Positions 1 through 10,108 of a DNA stretch of 64,000 nt are shown here, in pieces. The first letter of the stretch is position 1. Each line of letters begins with the position of its first letter. Source of the stretch: Albugo candida. Lineage: Eukaryota; Oomycota; Peronosporomycetes; Albuginales; Albuginaceae. The notes under the pieces were generated by a model. It was not told where the DNA came from and made no database searches. It worked only from the letters and a program-made list of their open reading frames with translations. The stretch spans positions 310,001-374,000 of the forward strand of contig CAJNAR010000150.1 in the NCBI GenBank assembly GCA_905220665.1, in the 5' to 3' direction. A program made the translations under genes and the position numbers.

Positions 1-1673
1 CATCGACAGTGTTTTGGAGGAGGAGATCGTACAGAATTTATGCAAGGATGTTGAGAACGATCTTCGACTTCATATCCATTCGGTGCATTTGGATCATCTT
101 GAGACACCGAATCCAAAAGAAACTCCCGATTTCAAAGTACTTCTTCACTATCTCAACCTCCGGCCTATTCGCATGTATGGACACTTTGTTGATCTACGAT
201 GTCGTGTGACGCATTACTTGGAGAAAACTTTTTATAATCTAACGACCGTGGCACTCCATGACTGGAAAACGTATGGAGAAATGCGCAATTTGGCGAACGA
301 TAAGTACGCACTCAATTTGGCCGACAACCACCTTCCGATGGGCTCACTGAACCAAGGATTGGACATATTACAGATTATGCGAAATATCAAGATTTTCGTG
401 GCACGATACAATTACAATCTGAACCAGCAATTCTTTCTCGAACGACGAAGCGATAAAGGCTCACGTCATCTCAATTCGATTAATATTCATTCAATAGCAA
501 GTTCCATTCGAACGCACGGAATGGGAATTATGAACACTACTGTCAACTTTACATATCAATTTCTGACAAAAAAGTTTGATATTTTCTCACAATTTCTGTA
601 TGACGAATACATCAAGTCATACCTTCAACGAGAAAAGAGGTGGTATCGTAAGAACCGAGACGATGCTTTGGTAGATAATAAGTATCCATACGCTCGAGCT
701 TTTCAATTCAATAGAGACATCCGAAAGCTTGGGGTTTCAGATTCAGGAAAGAGTTTCTTGGATCAGTTTCGAGTGCTTATCACGGAAATTGGCAATGCGT
801 TAGGATACGTTCGTATGGTTCGTTCGGCAGGAATGAATTATTGCAGCAATGCCATCAAATTTGTACCGGATTTGAATCAGGCACATTTCAGTTTCGAGGA
901 GCATACGCAACAACGAATCGTAGAAACAGACTCGACACGAATCCCTGCGGCTGTCTTTGATGAATCGGATGTGAAGCCATTATCCGACGAAACAATGGTT
1001 GCTGCACAACAATTGGACAGTGTTATTGCAACGTTGGCGAAAAATTTCTCTGAAAATAATAATTATTTTCAAATTTTGGTCCAAGTGTTCCAAAATGTTA
1101 TCAATAGTATCGAACAGAAGCATCTCGTGAATTTCTATCATATTATTCCGGCTCTGACAATCAATTTTGTGGAGACAATTGTCCAGGCAAAAGATCTGAT
1201 GTACAAGAATACCCGACGCCGAGAATCCTACTTTTCTGACGACGGATTCGCGATTGGTGTGGCTTATATATTGGCCATGTTGGATCAAGGCGATGTACGT
1301 ATTTTGATGTTTATTTGGTTGTAATCGGGTGATATGATATTTGTGTAGGTATTTGATACTTTGCATTGGTTTGAAGAAGTCAGAAGAAAATACAACGAGG
1401 AAGAGCGGCTGTATAACGTACGCTACTTTTGTCGACGAAAGAATACCGATGCTGACCGCAGCATGTGCTGATTAGGAGAAACAAGTGCTTCGGGATGGCC
1501 GTAAGAAAGAAGTAGCAGCACGAAAAGAGAAAGAGACAACGGCAGAGTTGATCGAAGATGAAGAAGAAGATCATGCTTTACAAATGACTGCAAAGCGAAT
1601 CGAGTTGCATCGTCGAGAATTTGATTTACTTGATTGGTCACTGAACGGAGCTCGAATATTTTTCAAGGAGTAA
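1..1673 (+). CDS. WASHC4: WASH complex subunit 4 (SWIP/KIAA1033), 3' part
   Basis: C-terminal part of the WASHC4/SWIP subunit of the WASH complex, which drives Arp2/3 actin nucleation on endosomes. The gene enters the window already in frame (frame from base 2), so its 5' end is missing. Exons: 1-1294, 1349-1417, 1476-1673; introns of 54 and 58 bp, both GT-AG and phase 0. The family signatures are clear: THYLEKTFYNLTTVALHDW, NSINIHSIASSIRTHGMGI followed by MNTTVNFTYQFL, YPYARAFQFNRDIRKLGV, DQFRVLITEIGNALGYVRM, and SDDGFAIGVAYIL. The short middle exon encodes FDTLHWFEEVRRKY, as expected after that block. The last exon ends RREFDLL...SLNGARIFFKE, matching the usual SWIP C-terminus, so the 3' end is complete. 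It converges on the next gene with only 97 bp between stops. The family assignment is essentially certain; the exon borders are my own splice reading. Confidence 0.95.
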
Positions 1674-1770
1674 GCTACTTCCGCTCACCGCAAAAAGAAG
1701 CTGTTGGAGTCAAGTGGTGGACAAGGGCAAAGAAGATGCGATGTCAAATGTATTGGTGCGCTGCGTGATG

Positions 1771-3354
1771 CTATGAGACCACCTTGAGACGTTTTAACTG
1801 TGCTACTTTATCCGGATCAGCGTATGTGTCACCATTTCGTATGTGCCAAACAATACCTCCGAGGTTTAATCCCCACGTTTGGCGCGGATACGGCTCGCTA
1901 TGAGGCACGTTGAATCTTGTACCCATATCCTGACAAGAGCCTGCATGCGTTGCAGCAAAAGCTTCTAGTGCTGGAAGGATGTACCGTTGCCAACGTGCTT
2001 CTGTGTATGTCCAGGTGAAACCAGCATTTTCGAGCTCTTCAGTCAAGTCTTCTGGTAACGCGATTCTTCCGGAGCGACACCGTGAAATCCAATGTCCGAG
2101 TTTAAAACCTCGTGCAGCATCTGGCCATGGACTAGCGTTATCCGAGTCATTCTCATCAGGAACGCAAAACCTAATTGGAATCGATACTTGATGCGGAAAG
2201 CGTTCCCAAAATACTCGGAGACACGGAACAATAATTTTGCGGACAGTGTGTTCCAGCCTTTGTTCGCGATTCCAGACAAAGTGGAATTCGGCAAGATCTT
2301 CAGCGTGTAGCTGAGCCCATTTTCGGTATAGCGCTTTGCTTCGTATATGAGCTACAAGTGTTCCCAGATTCATTCCCCAAGCTTCCTTTGGCCATGGAGC
2401 TTGTGAAGGTACAACAAATTTATAAGGCACATCACCGTGTCTGTACACTTTGGCAAATACCTGCAGGGACGGAAGAATTTTCGTTTCCCATTGCGTCTTG
2501 TAAACATCAAAAATAAAGCCCATTTCTATCAGTTTATCGTGATCTTGCTCGAGCTGCGCGCTGTACAAGCCTTTCCGAAGTGCTCGGACTCTACTTCCTA
2601 ATGTGAAGCCCCACAAGCGCTTCGGCCAGATTTCACAATTTGAAGGTACACAGAATTCGGTAGGGACCATTAAGTGACCATGAATGTTCTTGTATATTCG
2701 AAGGGCGGGAAGAATATCACGTTCCCATATCGCATCCGTCACTTTCCAGATAAAACCAATGGCATCAAGTTGACCGATTTGCTCATCAGTGAGTGGTATC
2801 AAGCCTTTCCGCAAGCGATTGATTAAATACCCCAGCCTGAAATTCCAGAGTTGCTTTGCCCAATTTTGATCGTTGGAAGGCACTTTGAACTGCTGAGGTA
2901 TTAAAAGATGACCGTGTAGCGCGTGAAATGTCTTCACACCGGGCAAAGTTATGTTTTCAAACTCGTATTGTGTCCAGGTATGCAGCGGAAAGCCAATTTT
3001 GTTTAGTTCTTTCACAAAAAAAGGCTTCAGGTACTTGGAATTGGCGTTTCCCTGGGTCACCGCACTGCGTATCGCCACCACAATTTTTCCCAGAGAACGT
3101 TTTTCTCCTCTGTTCGATGTGATAGCGCTGATGTGTGTCTCTATCATAAAGTCTTGTGGAACTATAAAGTGATTATATTTCTCGTGGAATGTTTTCAATG
3201 CGTTGGCGATGCTCCTAAGCTCCTGATGCTCAGAATTCGTAGTGGAGATAGAGCATGAGTAGCCAGCACTCGCAGATTGGAAGTGTTGGTTGTTTATGCG
3301 ATACTGGAAGTCACGAAATTGGCGTGCGCAAGTACCATAAATTCTACGCAGCAT
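1771..3354 (-). CDS. Helicase-associated (HA) repeat protein, no helicase domain
   Basis: Single-exon 527-residue protein built of about six degenerate repeats of 70-80 residues from roughly residue 50 to the end. The repeat reads ILPALxxFxxxHGHxxVPxxFxVPS, then WPKxxWGxxLGxxVxxIRxG, then a GFxW turn. This is the helicase-associated (HA, PF03457) pattern, with conserved W, LG and R positions. In bacteria this domain often trails superfamily 2 helicases; stand-alone tandem HA proteins are known from stramenopiles and other algae-related lineages, with no established function. No Walker or DEAD motifs are present. The first 30 residues (MLRRIYGTCARQFRDF...) are rich in Arg and hydroxylated residues and lack acids, so a mitochondrial presequence is plausible. 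DNA binding is an inference from fold family only. Start is the first ATG of the open frame. Confidence 0.8.
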   Translation of the reverse strand: MLRRIYGTCARQFRDFQYRINNQHFQSASAGYSCSISTTNSEHQELRSIANALKTFHEKYNHFIVPQDFMIETHISAITSNRGEKRSLGKIVVAIRSAVTQGNANSKYLKPFFVKELNKIGFPLHTWTQYEFENITLPGVKTFHALHGHLLIPQQFKVPSNDQNWAKQLWNFRLGYLINRLRKGLIPLTDEQIGQLDAIGFIWKVTDAIWERDILPALRIYKNIHGHLMVPTEFCVPSNCEIWPKRLWGFTLGSRVRALRKGLYSAQLEQDHDKLIEMGFIFDVYKTQWETKILPSLQVFAKVYRHGDVPYKFVVPSQAPWPKEAWGMNLGTLVAHIRSKALYRKWAQLHAEDLAEFHFVWNREQRLEHTVRKIIVPCLRVFWERFPHQVSIPIRFCVPDENDSDNASPWPDAARGFKLGHWISRCRSGRIALPEDLTEELENAGFTWTYTEARWQRYILPALEAFAATHAGSCQDMGTRFNVPHSEPYPRQTWGLNLGGIVWHIRNGDTYADPDKVAQLKRLKVVS

Positions 3355-6300
3355 TGGAGCACGCTGTTTCGTGCTCTTATTGGAGCAAATAGATGTCTTA
3401 GCATCAAGACAATTGCATTGTCACTTTTGTTAGCCCTATGCTTAGCCATTTTCATAGTGCTCGATGACTACCATGCTAGCTCATTAGATTCGTATTCGAC
3501 GCCCAGTGAGTCGTATGCATACATGATATCCAGTAAGTCATGACATATTATCGACGGCCATAGAATCATTTGGAGCGTCTGACATCGAAGCTGGTGGCGA
3601 AGATGATACGAAGTTGATTGACTGATATGTTTATGATAAATGTCGCCTTGTGAAAGCCTTTTACGTGATAATTCGAGGCAATTTGACATTTCGACTGTAG
3701 CAAGACCTTTTTTTTCAACAATGCATGTGACCGTAATAAGAAGCAGCTGCGTTGATAAGATTGAGATCCTTTAGTAGCATCTATCTATTCTTTTTGTCGA
3801 TCTGACACGCTCAAAGATTAGAGCAACTAATCTACTATATGGCGATATAAGATCTTAACGCCTCAATGATTTACAGATTTTAACAGCCACGATAATAAAC
3901 TCCTACATGATCTTCTTGATACGCGACTATACTTCGATCACTGCTAATACTATAGTAAACAAGAACTCGATTGACAAATCGGCACGCTCACCGCAACTTA
4001 TCTGAGTTTGATTTACAGCACATCTATATCTTATTCAAAAATTGCTCGATTCTCACACACAAGAAGCTATATATGGACGTACATCGTTGGTGACATTGTC
4101 ATTACCGCTCAAATCCGAAAGGAACATTGCCAATTAAGTCAGCAAGTGGCATTAATATTCGTTTGCAGCAAACCATGCTCCTAATTTGGCAGCAAATACC
4201 CAAGAGGAGGTCATTCAAATGCAAGCAAAGTGTGTGAAGTCCCTTGCAAGAACGTGTTTTAATGCGACGGAATAGACTAAAGGGAATGAATAGAAGAAAA
4301 CCGACTAATTTGAAACGATACAGGAAATCGATGAGCCTCACGCAAGTCGTTTGAGCTTTTGCGCGATCAAAATACATGGATCCCCTCTCGCAAGGAAACG
4401 TTCTCAATGGTTACATTAAGAGCGAGCCGAAGCTATAAGTTTCATGCACTCGATATGAAATCTTCCGTCTGCTAGTATGCAATTTCTGGGACGAAAGACG
4501 CTTTGTCATGAATGGCTACAGAGAGCTCCTCGCGTGAAACTTAGACAAGTTCACTAGTGCATGAGGAATTCTGGTTCATTGCAAATTCGAACGTATAATG
4601 TGGCACTAACGAAACAGATAGATTAGCAAGTCATGTAAATCTATTGCCGGGTCGATCATGGTCTGCCTCGCTCTAATTCCGGCAAGACTCAACCGATATA
4701 ATCATAAATAACGCTCGATTTTGACGACACAGCAGTAAAAAATCCTCCTTCAGCACGATTGAATTAAAGAGACATTCCTCGACATGACAGTGCTAACAAA
4801 CACTCAAATATCTAGCCAGATTATCAAAGCTTTGGACGGAATGGATGTGCCGAGTTGGCCATCAATACTAGCCGATCGTAATCTATCAGAACTCTTGGTT
4901 GATGATGGCAGAAGATTGGATTTTTTCGCTACGTGGCAAATCTCAAGGTTCCTAATTTGGAGACATGGGGAGCTATTCGCATCCCTCAAACAGCGTCGGT
5001 TTTTAATCGACGCCGCGAAGGTAAAGGAGTAAAGCAGGATTCACTTTTAAAAGAAGCAAGTTTGCGTTCTCTACGCGAGACCCTCCCATGTTGCGATAAT
5101 TAGCAGTTTCTTAGCAGATCTGCTTCGTACTGACAGTAGAAGCAGGGCATCGGAGGCCAGACCAACCATCTTATCGTACATGCGGTAAGCTTTTGGACCA
5201 TTCTCCACCCTGACTCGTAATATTGTGTACTTTGTAATGCAGCCACCCGAATTAACTCTCTAGAATTCGAGTATGCGCGTGGTGCACGATACAAATTCAG
5301 AAATCCCAACAGGAGATTAAAATTCTTGTACTGTATCTTCTATTACAAAGCATCCCTCACATGACTTTTATTTCGAATTGGGAGCATTAAACTTCATCTC
5401 AAGGTAAGCATTATCAGAGTACAATTTTTCTACGTTGCTACGATTCGGCTGGAACATATTTTTGTAAGCAACTTTGAATGCGTAAAGTACTAATTCAGTG
5501 CACATATGAATTTGAGCAAATATTGTGGCTTCTTTAGATTGATTCCTGCCCAACTAACCTTGGATTGCCATCCTGTTGAAGAATATAGCAAGATAAAAAT
5601 TAATATAAGGCCTCATAAAGAAGAGAATAGTGGACTTGATTGCTGACATCCCTCGTATCTACTGGAAACCGCACAAAAGGTCGCACACAAAGACTCATTG
5701 TTTGAAAATTATATTGGGAACTCCTTGCAGCTATCTTATGTCTCTCTGACACCTTTCACTTCCTACGACTTTTCACGAGATGGTGATCTTCCACCAGTGG
5801 AGATCTTCAGCTTATCGTCGCTGTATTCAGTACATCCGGTTTCCAACAGTATCCGACACATCCTATCAACTTGCTCCGTGATGCGGCATTAATGCGCGCA
5901 ATACTTTTAGCTTCTTCGTCCTCGTCAGCGTGAGTGGAACAAACCATGTCTATATCATGTTACTAAGCTTGACATCCACTTATCTCGTTCCACAATCAAC
6001 GATATAAAATCGGACTCATAAAACGAACAATACCTCGCTTCTGTCCACCACGAATTTATAATCAATCAGCTTCGAGAACTAGTTCTTGATTCCATGGTTG
6101 GCAAGTCGATTTGAAGAGTAGTACGATTCCGACCAGTTCTGATGTGATTTAGTCTCGAATTCCCAGCCCTTTATATTGCTTTGATGTCTATATTGAACAC
6201 TGCATTCACATTCTTGCCCTTAACTGCTTCGATCATCTAGAAATAATGATTTGAAAACGATTAAAAGGCTGGTTTGGAAGTAGTCACTAAATTGAACAGT

Positions 6301-8476
6301 AGACATTTGCAACGCAAATGTGGGAAGTAGTGACATTGTTAAAGTTGCGTCTCGACCGGGGCAAGATGAAGCTCACTCAGGTGCACGAATTCCATTTGAT
6401 GAGTCAAACACCACGAAAACTATGTGTAAGAAGTCGAAAACAAAGACAGAGAGGACGAGTCTATCCCGGCGGACGGAGCTTTGAACAATCAGCCAGTTGA
6501 AAGTGGTAGTCCCACACAATTGCGTCCGGTAGCCTGCGTGGACTGGACTTCAGTATTGTGCTGCATTTGAGGATCGATTTTGTTTGTTTTGTTCACGAGA
6601 CTTTGCATTTTTTGTCACTGGAGCGATAAATGGTGTGAAAAGTCCTCAAGTCATCCCCACCTTTCGTCAACAGCAGACGTATACACAGTCACTAGTTTCC
6701 GTGTATTGATCTTTTCCATTTTATTTTTCATAGATACAACAGCCGTAAGCGTAAGGTGATGATATACCCACTCCATCGATAAGGCATAGCCGTTGCGACT
6801 TCTCTTTGCTGAAGTTTATATTTAAAACGATTACACTTGGGGGACATGAGTACCTTTCGAGGACATAATCCTCAAGAGCGGGCCTTGAAGCACATCATCC
6901 ATTGTTGGAATAGAGAACCTGCTACAAACTTCACCGTACTTGTGACGATTGGAATGCTGAATGGGTATATTTTGAACCGGATCCGACGTGTGTTTGATGA
7001 AAAGAGACTCAACGCTACCACTAAACGGAATACATTTACTGCGTACGACAAGATGCATTTGGGTCAAGGGGTGTTCTACATTCACATCTGCTTTCATGAG
7101 CGTTTCGACAGGATTTGGGAAACTCTAATTTGACCCTCTCCTCAACACAGCGCATAGTCTCCTCCATGTGTAACTAATACGTACCACCACCACACTTGCA
7201 CTTACACCATTGCAGACACAAGACTAGTATCCTAATTATCCTGTAACCTCGTTAGCTTAAAACTGAAGTCGATGATTCGATTGGTAGCTGTTCCGATTTT
7301 GATTCTTCCACTTCGAATAAAGCTGGTGATACAAAATCAGGAAGTGTTCTTCCAGATTGATTAGAAGCATTATCCGGATAATTGATGCGGAATCACTTAC
7401 ACTAGCTGCAGTAGCTTATCAAATACGGCCTTATAGCAGCTTGAAAACGAATCCTGGTGTATCAGAGATACAAAATCTGAAGCTTTGCCGCTGAAGCGCT
7501 TCCCAGCAACTGACGTGCTGGTTTTTGTGGGCTATGGCTCAATCGAAGCTGGGCCGGAAACAGGCAATATCACTATACGCTTGCAACAAATTAAGCTGAA
7601 GTCACCTTATCGTTCGAGCTACATCAAGCAGCGCGTGATATTCGCATTCGTATGCTCGGCTTATGCATCTTGTTGCAATGTCGTTTGCCGTCTCCGATAA
7701 GCACGTACGAGTCTAGTGACTTTCTCGATGGGTAAAATGAAAAGAAGTCTTCTCTGCTCCGTTCGTCACAGCAATATATATCGAAATTCTATGCATCGGA
7801 GGGGCTTGATTGTTGATGAGTACGTCATTGTCCATGCTAGCGAGCCCGATATTCACGGGAATAACATGTTGGCATACAGAAAACCTTGAGATAACATTTC
7901 GTAGCCGGATGCCATCCGATCTCATTTGAATAATATCAGATTTTTCGACGGCAACCTCAGTCAACAGGTGAAACTCATAATGCTGCGGTTGTCATTTCTT
8001 ATGAAAGTATTCAATCAATCTACATGCAAATCCGCTCGTTTCCGCATCAACAATGCATTTGCTGCAATTGATCAGTCACAAATGTTGACATTGGTTACAC
8101 GATAGCTGCTCTTCCTTCCATTTGCTCCCTACATTCAATATCGGTCAGCTTTGTGGCGGAAGATGATATTCCATTGGCTTGTGAAGCGTGCCACCAAATA
8201 ATGCGTCATCGCGTTTTGGCATTAGTACTGTGAGATATAGCCTGTAGCTGCACATATATTATCTGCGTCTCGCGTATACTTCCACCAAGCTGAACCTCTC
8301 AGATGTGCGATTTCTAACTGCTCTTATCACCACTCGAAATACGAAAACCTTGAGCAATTTCGAACTGTGTGGTCATCCTGGGCGTCTAAGCTCCGAGAAT
8401 CTTCAAACATGTCCAACTCTCACAGTCATAATCATGTATTAACACGATGAAAGTTGTGTGTGGTGTCATAGATCTT
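3355..8476. other. Gene-poor block, 5.1 kb
   Basis: No gene can be supported here. The open frames on either strand are short (under 103 codons), usually open on both strands at once, and often start at non-ATG codons. The least unconvincing is an ATG-started 82-codon frame at 4784-5032 on the plus strand, which I do not recognise. I see no terminal repeats, transposase motif or tRNA-like structure. It may hold regulatory sequence, decayed mobile DNA or lineage-specific genes that cannot be told apart from noise by eye. Confidence 0.5.
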
Positions 8477-10108
8477 CTAGTCGGAATCAAAGTCGTCGTC
8501 GCTATCATATTTCTTGTTTTGGGGTTTGGGGAGTGAACGTAGCGAACTTGGAGCGGGCAATGCTTGTTCTGCGTTCAAGGATGAGGGCGCATGTGATATT
8601 ACAGCATTTGGTGACGGTCCTTCAGGGTCCATTCTTCGAAAGGAAAATAGTGTTAGGTGCCACCAATGAGCACATCAGGTTATAGCGACGTACCCTAAAA
8701 TATCGAGCATCACTCCATCCATCTGCATTTTTTGGCGAATTGCTCCTTCCGGCAAGCCCATTTTTTGCATTGTAAAATATCTAAGGAATTTGAAGCGGTT
8801 AGAGGCGTCCAGTACACATTCCTGATATTACGAACTTTGAGAATAGAGGATCGTCTTTCAGTCTGAGTGTTGCTGAAGTGGTAGTATCACTCTGAACGTC
8901 TGTGCTACTGGTAGTAGGTGCCATAACTAAGCTTTGATCGTCACCAAAGTCATCTGAAGTCGTCGACGAACGATATGACCCCAGCGAAAGGTTAGAGTCA
9001 CTTCCTGAGCTTGAGGTATTCTCATGCAGCTATCAAATATATAACATGATGCCAAATTGAAAAAGACGATACAAGCGAGGAGTGAAACCTGTGAGACGGA
9101 AGGCAGGGAAGGTGGTGGTAAAGGGAAGGCTGATGACGAAATCGAATTAGTGGGAGATTTCGAAGTGATCTGTGGTATGCGCGAGTCAGGTACTACGAAA
9201 CCATCTTCATCATCGGAGTCCGAGAAAATTGTTGATGGTGCGTGTACAGAATGTGCTGCTGATCGTGGCATCCCTGGTGACGGACCTTCAGGATCCATGC
9301 TATCAGCAAAAACGTAGAACGAGGAACATTTTCCATTTCCCTTGAAATATCAAGTACCTGAGAATCGAACTATCCACGCCATCCAATGTCATCTTCTGAG
9401 CTACTGCGCCTTCAGGCATCCCAAGTCTCCGCATTGTGAAGTATCTACGCCGAAAGAATATTTCAAAATGTAAGCTTCCATCCAGTGCACTAGCATGTTC
9501 GAGTACTTGGCATAAACTGGATCGTTCTTGATTTTGACAAAATTCTCATCCTGATCCAGCGGTTGATCAATTGCAGGACTTTCTTGACTGGCAACAACAA
9601 TTGCACCGATTGGATCCTCTGCTTCTTGTGCGATACTCGGTAATACTGATGGTAGCGTAGGCAATGTAGTTAACGGAACAGAAACAGGAATGCTCAAAGG
9701 TGCTTCTTCAAATCCGGAAGGAACTAATGAAGTTGATGACACTTGCAGACCAGCGTCGGCGGGTGGTAGATGCTCATCGTCAATCGCAATAGAAGTTACC
9801 CTTTCGATCGATTCTGGTATACTCAAGTCGGGTATGCTGTTCAACTTCGCTTCTAAGAGCGCCAAAAGTATTTCCACACGAGTGAGACTAGTGGTGACTT
9901 TATTCAGACGTTCCTCACATTCGTATGCAAAATGATTTAGGAATCGAGTTGTATTAGCAGCAAAATTGTTCACCAATAATAGAGTTTTAGGAATGTGGAT
10001 GGATGGAAGCTGAGAAAGATCGACCGGTAAATCCTCTTGATTGTCGCGATCCTTAGAAGTCTGATGAGGCACAATTGTGCTCTCGTCAATGGCACTATCG
10101 ATGCTCAT
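8477..10108 (-). CDS. WASHC3: WASH complex subunit 3 (CCDC53) with duplicated C-terminal module
   Basis: CCDC53/WASHC3, a small coiled-coil subunit of the WASH complex. Six exons on the minus strand: 10108-9507, 9444-9358, 9299-9089, 9029-8836, 8780-8694, 8633-8477; introns 55-62 bp; 445 residues. The first exon carries the family core: LSQLPSIHIPKTLLLVNNF, then NTTRFLNHFAYECEERLNKV and LALLEAKLNSIPDLSIPE, matching the human N-terminal helix and coil. The C-terminal element (DPVYAK, then YFTMRRLGMPEGAVAQKM, then DGVDSSIL) occurs a second time as DPLFSK, YFTMQKMGLPEGAIRQKM, DGVMLDIL. Each copy is followed by MDPEGPSP. The two 87-bp exons have the same phases, so this is an exon-level duplication. 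The protein ends in an acidic DSDDDFDSD tail. Human CCDC53 is 194 residues with one such element, so this version is more than twice as long. Downstream exons are missed if only the long first frame (stop at 9401) is read. Confidence 0.9.

Noticed and set aside
980..1366. 128-codon minus-strand frame inside WASHC4
   Set aside because: Antisense shadow of a conserved WASHC4 segment.
4784..5032. 82-codon plus-strand frame
   Set aside because: ATG-started and not low complexity, but no family recognised and of a length expected by chance in a 5-kb block.
6831..7133. Overlapping open frames of about 90-98 codons on both strands
   Set aside because: Both strands open over the same bases, neither with a motif; typical of stop-poor non-coding sequence.
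3355..8476. Search for transposon remains, tRNA or rRNA genes in gene-poor blocks
   Set aside because: No terminal repeats, transposase or reverse-transcriptase motifs, or tRNA B-box-like segments were found by eye; a computed search (RepeatMasker, tRNAscan) could still find some.
9057..9317. 86-codon plus-strand frame
   Set aside because: Antisense to WASHC3 exon 3.
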